A stretch of 64,000 bases of DNA from Paraburkholderia elongata (GTDB taxonomy: Bacteria; Pseudomonadota; Gammaproteobacteria; Burkholderiales; Burkholderiaceae): NCBI RefSeq assembly GCF_013177735.1, contig NZ_WOEZ01000040.1, positions 104,463 to 168,462 of the forward strand. Reading direction: 5' to 3'. Below, piece by piece: positions 8,043 to 17,542 of this stretch. How positions within the stretch are numbered: position 1 is the stretch's first letter; each line of letters starts with the position of its first letter. Below the pieces are notes generated by a model, which was not told the origin of the DNA, made no database searches, and was given only the letters and a program-made list of their open reading frames with translations. Made by a program: the position numbers and the translations under genes.

Positions 8043-9689
8043 TTAGACGCTAAACCGGTTCAGTGTGTACGCGCGGTATGCCGCGACAAACGCGTCGAAT
8101 GAACCCACCTCTTCCCGTTCAAGTTTGGCCTGCTCTGCAAGCGATTGTGCAGCAAGGTCGGTGAATTCCTTGATCTGCGCGGCATCCAGCGGACGCGAGC
8201 GGAAATAGGCGGCGTGCGCTTCGCTTTGCTCGAGGCCAAATGCGAGGAAGCTCTGCTGCTTGTCGCGCATCGTCTGCAACACGCGCGCGGACGGCGTTAG
8301 CGATGCATCCGCCAATTTCGCGCGCTGAACCGCCACGGCGCGCGCGTGTGCGTCGCCACCGTGCAGTGCGTCAAGCGTTGCCGCGGCTGCGTCGATCTTG
8401 ACAAGCAGTTCGTTCGCCCAATCCGCCATCGCGATCGGGCTGCCGTCGCGCGTCAGTTCGAGGCCCGGCTTGCGGCCTTCCATCGTCACGCGGCCGAAGT
8501 TCTGATTCGCCTCGGCATACGCGTCCGGCGGCAGCGGCGCGCTGTCGTCGAGCGCGCAGACCAGCAGGTAGGCATCGAGGAAGCGCGACGTCTCCAGCGA
8601 AATGCCGGTCGGCTCAAATGGATCGATGTCCATGCAACGCACTTCGACATACTGCACGCCACGCGCGGCCAACGCATGCAGCGGACGCTCGCCCGGATAC
8701 GTGACGCGCTTCGGACGGATCGTCGAATAAAACTCGTTTTCGATTTGCAGCACGTTCGTGTTGATCTGTACCCACTCGCCGTCGCGCTGCGTGCCAATCG
8801 CCTCGTATGGAGGATACGGCTGGCTCACCGCCTTCGCGAGCGCGTCGAGGTAGCCCGGCAAGGTGTTGTAGTCGGCCTGCAGCGCGGCTTGCGCGGTGGT
8901 GTTCGAGTAGCCGAGGTCGCTCATGCGCAAGCTGGTCGCATACGGGCGATACAGCGTGTCGGCGTCGAAGGTTTCGAGCGTATGTTTGCGATCGCGGAGG
9001 AATCGGCGATCCAGCGCTGGCGACGCGCCGAACAGGTACATCAACAGCCAGTTGGTGCGGCGGAAATTGCGGATCAGCGCGAGGTAACGGTCGGACTGGT
9101 AATCGACGGCGTTTGCTGTGGATTGCTGGTCGGCATGCAACACCCGCCACACTTCTTCGTTCAGCGAATAGTTGTAGTGGATGCCCGCAATGCACTGCAT
9201 CGTGCGGCCGTAACGGAGCGCCAGGCCAATGCGGTACACGTACTTCAGTTTGCCGATATTCGACGTGCCGTAATGCGCGATCGGAATGCCGTCGTCCGTT
9301 TCGGGCAGTAGGCCGGGCATCGAGTTGTTCCACATGATCTCGTCGCCGAGTTCGGCGTACACGAAACGATGCAGCGTATCGAGCTTCTCGAGCGTGATCG
9401 CGACGTCTTGCTCAGCCGGCGTAATCAGCTCGAGCAGCGCTTCGGAATAGTCGGTGGTGAGCGACGGATGCGTGAGCGCCGAACCGAGCGCGCGCGGATG
9501 CGGCGTCATGGCAAGCTTGCCGTCGTGCGTCACGCGCAGGCTTTCCCTTTCGATGCCGCGCAGGCCACGCATCAGCGCGTCGCGCTGCGGGCCTGAGGTC
9601 AGCACGGATAGGCGGTGCGATAACGCGTCGTTCGTGCGGGAAGGTGTCGTGTTTGGCATTGATGCGAGTCGGGCGTTGTCGGCCGCCAT
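8043..9689 (-). CDS. gshA: glutamate-cysteine ligase (proteobacterial type 1)
   Basis: About 548 aa. It catalyses ATP-dependent joining of glutamate and cysteine, the first step of glutathione synthesis, in the cytoplasm. Family landmarks are '[18 protein letters not shown]' near the N-terminus, '[13 protein letters not shown]', '[24 protein letters not shown]' and 'AGIHYNYSL', which form the nucleotide and glutamate site. The start is not certain: the ATG at 9689 has AGTGAGG about 6 bp upstream, while a second ATG at 9659 (MPNTTPSRT) would give 538 aa. It is a single-gene unit with its own terminator. Confidence 0.93.
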   Translation of the reverse strand: MAADNARLASMPNTTPSRTNDALSHRLSVLTSGPQRDALMRGLRGIERESLRVTHDGKLAMTPHPRALGSALTHPSLTTDYSEALLELITPAEQDVAITLEKLDTLHRFVYAELGDEIMWNNSMPGLLPETDDGIPIAHYGTSNIGKLKYVYRIGLALRYGRTMQCIAGIHYNYSLNEEVWRVLHADQQSTANAVDYQSDRYLALIRNFRRTNWLLMYLFGASPALDRRFLRDRKHTLETFDADTLYRPYATSLRMSDLGYSNTTAQAALQADYNTLPGYLDALAKAVSQPYPPYEAIGTQRDGEWVQINTNVLQIENEFYSTIRPKRVTYPGERPLHALAARGVQYVEVRCMDIDPFEPTGISLETSRFLDAYLLVCALDDSAPLPPDAYAEANQNFGRVTMEGRKPGLELTRDGSPIAMADWANELLVKIDAAAATLDALHGGDAHARAVAVQRAKLADASLTPSARVLQTMRDKQQSFLAFGLEQSEAHAAYFRSRPLDAAQIKEFTDLAAQSLAEQAKLEREEVGSFDAFVAAYRAYTLNRFSV

Positions 9690-9924
9690 GTGCCGCCTCA
9701 CTGCTTATGTGCAGCACTGCGCGGTTGACAACGTTCGGCGGAATTTTCGGGTAGCGGGCACTTTAACATCTCGCCACGACGCCTGCTTGAGGCCGCTTCG
9801 GCCGGCCCTCAGACCACACAACCTGGCCTGATTTCACGACGAAACGGCCTGCCCTGCGTCTTGCTACGCTACCCATCACGCACCCGACGCGCGATCCGCG
9901 GTTGTCCCCGACTGGCGTACGACC

Positions 9925-10842
9925 TCAGCCGCCGCGCGCGGCGCCTGCCCGATCCGCTACCTCGTTCCACAGATGCATGGCCGCATACGCGCGCCACGGC
10001 CGCCACGCGTCCGTGCGAGTGCGTTGCTGCGTGGGCCGCACGAGCGACGGGTCGCGCGCGCAGATCGACTGCATCAGCACGAGGTCCCATGCGGGCCAGG
10101 CGTCGGCGTCACGCCATGCGCGCATCGCCACGTACTCGACGGTCCACGGGCCGATGCCAGGCAGTGCGAGCAACGCGGCGCGCAGGCTGTCGGCATCGGC
10201 GACGCTGCTGTCGAGCGGGACGTCGCCTGAAGCGACCGCCTGCGCGAAGCCTTGCAGCGCCGCTACGCGTTTACCCGGCATGCCGATCTTTTCCAGATCC
10301 ACAGCCGCGAGCGCGGCGGGCGTTGGAAAGCGCCATGCGGTGTTCTCATGCGGATGACCTTCGATGCGCTCGCCGGCACGCTGCACCAATCGCCCGATGA
10401 TCGTGGTCGCCGCCTTCACGCTGACCTGCTGGCCGACGATGGCGCGCACTACCAGCTCGAAGCCCGACCACGCGCCCGGCACGCGCAAGCCGGGCGCGGC
10501 TTCGACCAACGGCGCGAGCCATGGGTCGGCGGCAAGTTCGTTGCCGATCTTCTTCGGGTCGGCGTGCAAGTCGAACATCCTCGCGATCGGCGCGGCGAGC
10601 GCGTCGGCATGACGGCTCGCCGGGCCTTCGATGTTCGCGACGATGCAGCGCTTGCGCGGATGCAGGCGCACGGTGAGCGTGCAGCTGTCGCCGGCCCAAT
10701 CGATCGCGCGGCGATAGGCGCCGTCTTCGACCGCTTCGACGCCGGGCGTCGCGCGTCCGCCGAAGAAGCGCAGCAGGCGCGGCCAGTCGAAGGGTGGTTT
10801 GAACGGCAGTTCGAGTGTTGCGACGTCGTCAAGCGTACTCAC
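9925..10842 (-). CDS. alkA: DNA-3-methyladenine glycosylase II family protein (AlkA-like)
   Basis: A 305-aa base-excision repair glycosylase that removes alkylated purines. The C-terminal half carries the helix-hairpin-helix 'LPGIGPWTVEYVAMRAW' followed by the catalytic aspartate in 'DAWPAWD', as in AlkA. The N-terminal half matches the AlkA N-terminal fold. The start is GTG at 10842, and its first bases overlap the ada stop codon by 4 bp (GTGA). The two genes therefore form a translationally coupled alkylation-damage operon. Confidence 0.9.
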   Translation of the reverse strand: MSTLDDVATLELPFKPPFDWPRLLRFFGGRATPGVEAVEDGAYRRAIDWAGDSCTLTVRLHPRKRCIVANIEGPASRHADALAAPIARMFDLHADPKKIGNELAADPWLAPLVEAAPGLRVPGAWSGFELVVRAIVGQQVSVKAATTIIGRLVQRAGERIEGHPHENTAWRFPTPAALAAVDLEKIGMPGKRVAALQGFAQAVASGDVPLDSSVADADSLRAALLALPGIGPWTVEYVAMRAWRDADAWPAWDLVLMQSICARDPSLVRPTQQRTRTDAWRPWRAYAAMHLWNEVADRAGAARGG

Positions 10843-12023
10843 GCGGCGTGGTCCAGGTTGGTGGTGGCAGCAATGGCCGCACGCTCGCGGCGATTGGGTT
10901 CATCGAGCGACACGCCGCCGGCGTGCTGCGCTTCGTTGTCGAGCAGTGCGGCCTTGCGCGGCAGGCCCCAGCGATACCCCGCCAGCGCCCCGCCCTTCTG
11001 CACGACGCGATGACATGGAATCGCCAACGCAACCGGATTCGTCGCGCACGCGCTCGCCACCGCGCGCACCGCCCGGGGTGAGCCGACCGCTTCCGCGATC
11101 TGGGAATAGCTGCGCGTCTCACCGTAGGGAATGCGCCGCAGCGCGTCCCATACACGTTGCCGGAACGCGGTGGCGGCAATATCCAAAGGCAGATCGAAGT
11201 CCTGACGCGTGCCGCGCAGATAGGCGTCGATCTGGGCGATGAACGGTGCGAGCCGCGCGGCGTCTTCGACCAGCTCGGCGTTGGCGAACTCGCCGCGCAG
11301 TTCGTCGGCGAGTATCGCGGCATCGTCGCCGAAACCGATCTTGCAGATGCCTTTGTCGGTTGTGGCGACCAGCACGAAGCCAAGCGAGGTTGGCGCGCTG
11401 GCGTAACGCACGGTGAGCCCCGCGCCTTTGCGGCGGAACGCGGATGGCGCCATGCCCAATTCCGCCGAGGCGCTGTCGTACATCCGTGACGGCGAGCCGA
11501 AGCCGGCGTCGAGCGTGGCGCGCGTCACGTCCGACCCGCTTTGCAGCGCATCGCGCAGCGCGGCGCCGCGCTGCGCGGCCTGATACTGACGCGGCGACAC
11601 GCCCACCACGCGCTTGAACAGACGCTGCAAGTGGAACGGGCTGACGTGCACCGCGTCGCTCAATTGCGCGAGCGTGAGGCGTTGCTGCGGATCGGCATCC
11701 AGCGCGGCGCAAGCGCGATTGACGATCTCCAGCTCGCGCGGCAGGCCGCCGGGCTGGCAACGCTTGCAATCGCGATAGCCCGCGGCGCGCGCGGCGTTTG
11801 CGTCGGCGAAGAAAGCGACATTTTCGCGGCGCGGCTGGCGCGACGCGCATGACGGGCGGCAGAACACGCCCGTCGTTTTGACGGCGTAGAAGAACGCGCC
11901 GTCGGCCTGCGGCTCGCGGCGGGTGACGGCGTCCCAACGCTCGGCGTCGGTGCTCCAGTGGGTGGTGCCGACAGCGGTGTCGCTGCCGGTATCGGTACGT
12001 TCGGTACGGTCGGTGCGGTTCAT
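10839..12023 (-). CDS. ada: bifunctional transcriptional activator / O6-methylguanine-DNA methyltransferase Ada
   Basis: A 394-aa protein with three parts. The N-terminal zinc domain takes methyl groups from phosphotriesters, with Cys residues in 'VFCRPSCASRQP' and 'RDCKRCQP'. An AraC-type HTH follows ('LAQLSDAVHVSPFHLQRLFKR'). The C-terminal methyltransferase has the acceptor motif PCHRV in 'NPVALAIPCHRVVQ'. Methylation turns Ada into an activator of its own operon. The ATG at 12023 is favoured because the upstream in-frame codons run into the promoter region. It heads the ada-alkA operon. Confidence 0.94.
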   Translation of the reverse strand: MNRTDRTERTDTGSDTAVGTTHWSTDAERWDAVTRREPQADGAFFYAVKTTGVFCRPSCASRQPRRENVAFFADANAARAAGYRDCKRCQPGGLPRELEIVNRACAALDADPQQRLTLAQLSDAVHVSPFHLQRLFKRVVGVSPRQYQAAQRGAALRDALQSGSDVTRATLDAGFGSPSRMYDSASAELGMAPSAFRRKGAGLTVRYASAPTSLGFVLVATTDKGICKIGFGDDAAILADELRGEFANAELVEDAARLAPFIAQIDAYLRGTRQDFDLPLDIAATAFRQRVWDALRRIPYGETRSYSQIAEAVGSPRAVRAVASACATNPVALAIPCHRVVQKGGALAGYRWGLPRKAALLDNEAQHAGGVSLDEPNRRERAAIAATTNLDHAA

Positions 12024-12200
12024 GATGGTCCCGGAAAGGCGGTGTCGATGCTCACCAATGTAGGCCGCATGCCGACACACTACGCCCCGGTTCTTGCTCT
12101 GTCATTGCGCTTCCTCGTAGGCCTCGAGCCCCGCCAGGCGCTCGTTTCGCCTCAAACTGCGACAATTTGGCCCGATATCGGGTTTTCCCTTAAAAAGTTA

Positions 12201-12229
12201 TTGCGTCGCATCAACCCCATGTGTATATT
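12201..12229 (+). promoter_or_regulatory. promoter of the small RNA
   Basis: TTGCGT (12201-12206) and TATATT (12224-12229) are separated by 17 bp. The predicted transcription start is at about 12236. No reading frame begins downstream before the terminator at 12269-12298. Confidence 0.6.
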
Positions 12230-12235
12230 AGTACC

Positions 12236-12298
12236 TGTCTCCTCCATGTCTCCTCCTGATATGGATTCAGCCCGCTCCACATAGAGCGGGCTTTTTTT
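12236..12298 (+). ncRNA. candidate small regulatory RNA with two anti-Shine-Dalgarno repeats
   Basis: About 63 nt between a sigma70-like promoter and a strong terminator. The 5' part has two copies of TGTCTCCTCC (12236-12245 and 12247-12256), 11 nt apart, each complementary to a GGAGG ribosome-binding core. The 3' part is a 9-bp hairpin (AGCCCGCTC 12269-12277 with 12284-12292) and a run of seven T. From memory it resembles the small toxic RNAs described in betaproteobacteria (Btsr1-like), which carry anti-SD sequence; this was not verified. It lies in the ada-VOC gap. Confidence 0.65.
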
Positions 12299-12419
12299 CG
12301 TCTGAACATTTCTGATCCGTCCCTCGCGGCCGGTTCATCGCCTGCTCTCGCTGCCCTCTCCTTTCTCCTACACTGGTGGCTGTTCATCCATTCTGCGAAC
12401 CAGCCAAGGGGCGTTCGAC

Positions 12420-12845
12420 ATGAAAATCCACATTCGCGAGATCGATCACATCGTCATTCGGGCGTTGAACGTTCTGGAGATGACGCGTTTTTATTGTGAG
12501 GTGCTCGGGTGCAGCGTCGAGAAGGAGCAGGCCGATCTGGGTCTGACGCAATTGCGTGCGGGGCGCTCGCTGATCGACCTGTTAAAGGTCGGCGCGAAGC
12601 TCGATCACCCCGAAAACGGCGTGCCGGGTGCGGGGCGGAATATGGATCATGTGTGTTTGCGCGTTGAACCGTTCGACGCCGAGGCGCTCAAGGCGCATCT
12701 GGCCGAACACGGCGCGCGGCCTGGCGAGGCGGCTTTGCGCTATGGCGCGGATGGATTTGGGCAGTCGCTGTATCTGTTTGACCCGGAAGGTAATATGGTC
12801 GAGCTCAAAGGGCCGCCAGAAGCCGCGCGTGTGACGTCGCTGTAA
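12420..12845 (+). CDS. VOC family (glyoxalase/bleomycin-resistance fold) protein
   Basis: A 141-aa single-domain protein. The first betaalphabetabetabeta module starts 'IREIDHIVIRALNVLEMTRFYCEVLGC', with a metal-type His in DHIV. The second contains 'NMDHVCLRV' and ends 'LYLFDPEGNMVELKGPP', with the terminal Glu of the metal site. Such proteins are metal-dependent lyases, dioxygenases or resistance proteins; the substrate cannot be told. AAGGGG lies about 9 bp upstream of the ATG. It is transcribed away from the small RNA and converges on the yaeQ-like gene. Confidence 0.85.
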   Translation: MKIHIREIDHIVIRALNVLEMTRFYCEVLGCSVEKEQADLGLTQLRAGRSLIDLLKVGAKLDHPENGVPGAGRNMDHVCLRVEPFDAEALKAHLAEHGARPGEAALRYGADGFGQSLYLFDPEGNMVELKGPPEAARVTSL

Positions 12846-12858
12846 CAATCAAGCGCTA

Positions 12859-13413
12859 TCAAGCGTTGGCAGGCGCCTTCAACACCGTCCACTCGATTTT
12901 CACCGCATCGGCGTCGGCGCTGCCGAGCCATGCTTCGCCGTCCTGCACTGTGCATTGCAAACGCATGGTCCGTTCGGCGAGCGAGCCGAGTGCGGCGGCG
13001 ATGTCTTCGCCGAGCGTCCAGACTGTCACATTGCGCATGCGTTCGACCTTGCTGCGCACCCCTTGCCACCAGATGTCCGACGTACGGCCGCCATAGGCGA
13101 TCACGATCACCTCGTTCGAGCGGCCGCTCGCCTTGGCGATGCGCCGTTCGTCCGGCTGGCCGACTTCGATCCAGGTTTCGATCGCGCCGGTGAGGTCCTT
13201 CTGCCAGAGGTCCGGTTCGTCGACGTCCGACAAACCTTTACAGAATTCGAGGCGTTCCTGCGCGAACAGCGCGAACGCGGCGACGCGGACCATCATCCGT
13301 TCGTCGGTTTCCGAGGGATGGCGGGCGATCGTCAGCGAATGATCGGCGTAGTAGTGCCGGTCCATGTTGGCGATCTGGAGTTCTGCCTTGTAAATCGTCG
13401 ATTTGAGAGCCAT
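12859..13413 (-). CDS. yaeQ: YaeQ family protein
   Basis: A 184-aa protein close to the length of E. coli YaeQ (181). It begins with the conserved 'MALKSTIYKAELQIANMDRHYY' and contains 'DEPDLWQKDLTGAIETWIEVGQPDERRI'; the fold belongs to the PD-(D/E)XK nuclease-like superfamily. The cellular role is not established. The ATG at 13413 matches the family but has no clear ribosome site. An in-frame ATG at 13503, 30 codons earlier, has a strong GGGAGGAA site, so a longer form is possible. Confidence 0.85.
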   Translation of the reverse strand: MALKSTIYKAELQIANMDRHYYADHSLTIARHPSETDERMMVRVAAFALFAQERLEFCKGLSDVDEPDLWQKDLTGAIETWIEVGQPDERRIAKASGRSNEVIVIAYGGRTSDIWWQGVRSKVERMRNVTVWTLGEDIAAALGSLAERTMRLQCTVQDGEAWLGSADADAVKIEWTVLKAPANA

Positions 13414-13565
13414 GCCGTTACTAAACCAGGCGCTCGCTCCACCGGAGCGAACAGAAAAAGAATCGTCGACGGCGCGTTGCCGTTTTCGGTGATTGGTGTA
13501 CATCGCGTGTTCCTCCCGAGCCGAAACGCCGGCTGCTATTGCAACTATCGCAATGGGAGAAGCAT

Positions 13566-14543
13566 TTATCGCGCCACTGCCGGCTCGAAAGCGGTGCCGT
13601 AGACCTCGCCTGCGGCTTCCCGTAAGGCTTTGAGCACGACGGAGGCCGCTGGCGAAAGCAGGTGCGACTGGCGCGTGATGATACCGAATGTATCCATTCT
13701 GCACGGTAAATCGATCGGTACCTGCTTGAGAACACCGTACTGTTGGTACTGGCGCGCCACTTCATCAGGTAAAACCGCCAACATGTCGCTTTGGAGCAAT
13801 AAACTCGAAATCGCCAGAAAATTGTTGGTATTGACTACGTTTTGGGGCGGATTCAGTCCGATCTGCGAAAACATCAGGTCAAAGCGATGGCGCAAAACGC
13901 TGCCGGGCGGGTGCAAAACCCAGCTCGCGTTGACGATTCCCCGCAGTGTCAAACCTGTTTCATTTTCGAGAGGATGGCCGGGACGCGCCACCACGCACAG
14001 CGGCTCGTCGGCGAGCGGTTCGTAGCGGATGTCGGCCTTGAACTGGTTTTGCCGCTCCAATACCCGGCCGATCATGATGTCCAGTTCGCCTTCGGCGAGC
14101 TTCGGCAGCATCACGTCTGACGTTTCCACCTCCGCCCAGATTTGCATCTGGGGATAGCGTTCTTTCACGCTGGCGATGGCGCGCGGCACCATTGTCGCGG
14201 CAGCCGCGGCGATCACGCCGATGCGCACCTGGCCGGCCAGACCGGCGCGCAGTGCTGAGATTTCGTCATGCGCGTGGCTGAGATTCGAGAGCACCATGCG
14301 CGCGTGACGGATCATCACTTCGCCGTACAGGGTGGCGCGCATGCCGTGCGGTGTGCGGTCGAACAGACTCACTTCCAGCATGTCCTCCAGCTCTTTCAGG
14401 AGCCGCGACGCGGCAGGCTGGGTCATGCCGAGCACGTCGGCTGCACGCCGGACGTTGCCCTCCTCCTCCATTGCCGCGAGCAGCTGCAACTGTCGCGTCT
14501 TGAGCCGCGCTCGCACGAACCAGTTCGAGTAGCTACGCGTCAT
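13566..14543 (-). CDS. gbpR: LysR family regulator, GbpR-like
   Basis: A 325-aa LysR-type regulator. The N-terminal HTH is 'LKTRQLQLLAAMEEEGNVRRAADVLGMTQPAASRLLKELE', followed by an effector domain. The MTRSYSNWFVRARLKTRQLQ start resembles GbpR, which controls a galactose/arabinose-binding protein in Agrobacterium. The start at 14543 is supported by AGGGAGA about 8 bp upstream. It is divergent from araF, so it most likely regulates the arabinose transport operon. A palindrome in the shared gap (14613-14628) is a candidate binding site. Confidence 0.85.
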   Translation of the reverse strand: MTRSYSNWFVRARLKTRQLQLLAAMEEEGNVRRAADVLGMTQPAASRLLKELEDMLEVSLFDRTPHGMRATLYGEVMIRHARMVLSNLSHAHDEISALRAGLAGQVRIGVIAAAAATMVPRAIASVKERYPQMQIWAEVETSDVMLPKLAEGELDIMIGRVLERQNQFKADIRYEPLADEPLCVVARPGHPLENETGLTLRGIVNASWVLHPPGSVLRHRFDLMFSQIGLNPPQNVVNTNNFLAISSLLLQSDMLAVLPDEVARQYQQYGVLKQVPIDLPCRMDTFGIITRQSHLLSPAASVVLKALREAAGEVYGTAFEPAVAR

Positions 14544-14612
14544 GGCCTGTCTCCCTATGCGGCTTGAAGCCGTCTGCTCGACGATTTGCCGTCGTGAAGT
14601 CTCCATGATGCC

Positions 14613-14628
14613 ATATCGAAATTGATAT
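14613..14628. promoter_or_regulatory. candidate GbpR operator between gbpR and araF
   Basis: The inverted repeat ATATC-N6-GATAT lies in the divergent gap between the LysR gene and araF. On the minus strand it also reads as two CGATAT copies 12 bp apart. LysR proteins bind such interrupted dyads; the assignment is by position only. Confidence 0.45.
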
Positions 14629-14796
14629 CGGAATGGCCTAAAAATGGATTGGAAAGTTATTGGGGCGGCTCATACCATTCGTGGACTTTGTGACCACTCA
14701 CCCCAACGCTCATCCACGCGCCGGCTGACGCCGCCGTGAATCCCCGTGCTGCAAATATACGAAATCAACGCAGCCTTTAAACCTCAGGAGACAGAT

Positions 14797-15801
14797 ATGA
14801 CCAGCAAGCTTCGCCGTTTGACGCTATCCGCGATCGCCGCCGCGGCGCTCGCCGCACCCTTTGCCGCGCAATTCTCCGCGCACGCCGATCAGCCGCTCAA
14901 AGTCGGCTTCCTCGTGAAGATGCCGGAACAGGCCTGGTTCATCAACGAACAGAAAGCCGCCACCGCGCTCGGCCAGAAGGACGGCTTCTCGGTGGTCAAC
15001 ATCGGCACGCCGGACGGTGAAAAGGTGCTGGCCGCGATCGATAACCTCGGCGCACAAGGCGCCAAAGGCTTCGTGATCTGCGCGCCCGACGTGCGGCTCG
15101 GACCGGCGATAGAGGCGCGTGCGAAGCGCTACAACATGAAGTTCGTCACCGTCGACGATCAACTGGTCGATTCCACCGGCAAGCCGCTGCCGAACGTGCC
15201 GCATCTGGGCATGTCCGCGTTCAAGATCGGCAATCAGGTCGGTACCGCGATCTCTGAAGAGATGAAGCGCCGCGGCTGGAAGCCGGAAGAAGTCGGCGCG
15301 CTGCGCATCACGAACTACGAATTGCCGACCGCCAAACTGCGCACCGACGGCGCAACGGAATCGCTGTTGGCCGGCGGCTTCAAGAAGGAAAACATCTTCG
15401 ACGCTCCGCAAAAGACCACCGATGACGAAGGCGGTTTCAACGCATCGTCGCCGGTGCTCGCGCAGCATCCGAACATCAAGAAGTGGGTGATCTTCGCGCT
15501 CAACGAGGAAAGCGTTCTGGGCGGCGTTCGCGCGACCGAGCAACTGCACATTCCGGCGGCCGATGTGATCGGCGTAGGCATCAACGGTGCGGGCGAAGCG
15601 TTTGCCGAGTTCCAGAAGAAGGAACCGACGGGCTTCTACGGCACGATCGCCGTGAGCTCGACGATGCACGGCAAGGAGAGCACGGAGAACCTCGTCGAGT
15701 GGATCAAGGACGGCAAGCAGCCGCCTGCCGACACGCAAACCACCGGCAAGCTGATGGTGCGCGGCAACTGGCAGGACGTGCGTAAAGAGCTCGGAATTTA
15801 A
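14797..15801 (+). CDS. araF: L-arabinose ABC transporter substrate-binding protein
   Basis: A 334-aa periplasmic binding protein. A Sec signal peptide (ending in AQFSAHA-D) precedes the mature start 'QPLKVGFLVKMPEQAWFINEQK', typical of AraF. It binds arabinose (and often galactose) and delivers it to AraGH. The ATG at 14797 is preceded by CAGGAGA. It is the first gene of an operon with araG, araH and a dehydratase, divergent from the GbpR-type regulator. Confidence 0.92.
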   Translation: MTSKLRRLTLSAIAAAALAAPFAAQFSAHADQPLKVGFLVKMPEQAWFINEQKAATALGQKDGFSVVNIGTPDGEKVLAAIDNLGAQGAKGFVICAPDVRLGPAIEARAKRYNMKFVTVDDQLVDSTGKPLPNVPHLGMSAFKIGNQVGTAISEEMKRRGWKPEEVGALRITNYELPTAKLRTDGATESLLAGGFKKENIFDAPQKTTDDEGGFNASSPVLAQHPNIKKWVIFALNEESVLGGVRATEQLHIPAADVIGVGINGAGEAFAEFQKKEPTGFYGTIAVSSTMHGKESTENLVEWIKDGKQPPADTQTTGKLMVRGNWQDVRKELGI

Positions 15802-15907
15802 GCGGTATTCGAGTTTGCACGCTGCGGGCCATTTTTCATGTTGACGTTCACGCTCACGCCAACGCGAGATCGGCCCGCACAGGTTGTCCACCCGCTAGAG
15901 GCTTTCG

Positions 15908-17467
15908 ATGACGGTTTCCCACACTGGCGAAACAGGCCAAGCGGCGCTGCCCGCGCAAGCGCCCTCGCCTACGCTTACGTCGACTGATCCGTATCTACAA
16001 CTCGACGGTATCACCGTGCGTTTTCCCGGCGTACTCGCGCTCGACCAGGTGTCGCTCGACGTGCGGCGCGGCGAAGTACACGGTTTGATGGGCGAAAACG
16101 GCGCTGGCAAATCGACGCTGCTCAAAGTGCTGTCCGGCGTGAATCAGCCGGCGGCGGGCACCTTGTCGCTCGATGGCGTCGAACAACAGTTCGTCACCAC
16201 CAAGGCGGCCATCGCGGCGGGCGTCGCAATCATCTATCAGGAACTGCATCTGGTGCCCGAGCTGACGGTTGCAGAAAACCTGATGCTTGGCACCCTACCC
16301 AATCGCTTCGGCGTGCTTGATGAAAAGGCGCTGCTTGCACGTGCGGCGCGCGAGTTGGAAAGACTCGGCGAAAAAATCGACCCCGCGCAGCAGGTGAAAA
16401 ATCTCTCGATCGGTCAGCGGCAGATGATCGAAATCGGCAAGGCGCTGATGCGCGATGCGCGAGTGATTGCGTTCGACGAACCGACCAGCTCGTTGTCGTC
16501 GCGCGAAACCACGCAGCTGTTTCGGATCATTCGCGCGTTGAAGGCCGAGGGCCGCGCGATCATCTACGTCACGCATAGGATGGATGAAGTCTACGAACTG
16601 TGCGACCGCGTGACGGTGTTTCGCGATGGCCGCCGCATCGATACGTTCGAAGCCGGCGACGGACTCGATCGCGATCGCCTGATCAGTTGCATGGTGGGCC
16701 GTTCGATTGCCGACGTGTACGGCTACCGCACACGCGAACTGGGTGGCCTGCAACTCGAAGTCAGGGAGCTGATGGGACGCGGTTTGCGCGAACCGGCTTC
16801 TTTTACCGCACGTAAAGGTGAAATCGTCGGCTTCTTCGGTCTGGTGGGCGCAGGCCGTTCGGAGCTGATGAAACTGATTTACGGCGCCGTCAAACCGAGC
16901 GCCGGCGAGATCGCGCTCAAGGGAAAACGCGTGCGCTTCACCACGCCGCGCGATGCCGTGCGTGCAGGCGTCGCACTGTGTCCGGAAGATCGCAAGCAGG
17001 AAGGCATCGTCTCGATTGCTTCGGTGTCGGACAACCTCAATATCAGTTGCCGCCGCCACTTTAGCCGCTTCAACGTGCTCAACGGCCGCAAGGAAGCGCA
17101 GACCGCCAAAGAGTTCATCGGCAAGCTCTCGATCAAAACGCGTAACGGCGAAACGCCGATCGGCACGCTCTCCGGCGGCAATCAACAAAAGGTGATTTTG
17201 TCGCGCTGGCTCGCCGAAGACATCGACGTGTTCCTCATGGACGAACCCACGCGTGGCATCGACGTCGGCGCGCGCAGCGAGATTTACGGCTTGCTCTATG
17301 GGCTCGCTGAAGCGGGCCGCACGGTCATCGTCGTGTCGAGCGATCTGGCCGAAGTGATCGGCGTGGCGGATCGCGTGATCGTGATGAAGGAAGGTTGCAT
17401 CGTCGGCAATCTGCCGAAGGCACAGGCCACGCCCGATGCGCTGATCAAGCTCGCGCTGCCTCGCTAG
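15908..17467 (+). CDS. araG: L-arabinose ABC transporter ATP-binding protein
   Basis: A 519-aa protein with two fused ATPase domains. The first has a Walker A 'GENGAGKST' and signature '[15 protein letters not shown]'. The second has the degenerate Walker A '[16 protein letters not shown]' and signature '[15 protein letters not shown]' usual for sugar importers of the CUT2 class. It powers uptake through AraH on the cytoplasmic side. AGAGG precedes the ATG at 15908. It lies 106 bp after araF. Confidence 0.93.
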   Translation: MTVSHTGETGQAALPAQAPSPTLTSTDPYLQLDGITVRFPGVLALDQVSLDVRRGEVHGLMGENGAGKSTLLKVLSGVNQPAAGTLSLDGVEQQFVTTKAAIAAGVAIIYQELHLVPELTVAENLMLGTLPNRFGVLDEKALLARAARELERLGEKIDPAQQVKNLSIGQRQMIEIGKALMRDARVIAFDEPTSSLSSRETTQLFRIIRALKAEGRAIIYVTHRMDEVYELCDRVTVFRDGRRIDTFEAGDGLDRDRLISCMVGRSIADVYGYRTRELGGLQLEVRELMGRGLREPASFTARKGEIVGFFGLVGAGRSELMKLIYGAVKPSAGEIALKGKRVRFTTPRDAVRAGVALCPEDRKQEGIVSIASVSDNLNISCRRHFSRFNVLNGRKEAQTAKEFIGKLSIKTRNGETPIGTLSGGNQQKVILSRWLAEDIDVFLMDEPTRGIDVGARSEIYGLLYGLAEAGRTVIVVSSDLAEVIGVADRVIVMKEGCIVGNLPKAQATPDALIKLALPR

Positions 17468-17542
17468 GAACGCCGCACTCATCAGGCAACGGAAGGCAAC
17501 CGAAGGCAACTGAATCGCGCCATTGAAAACGGAATAGACATC

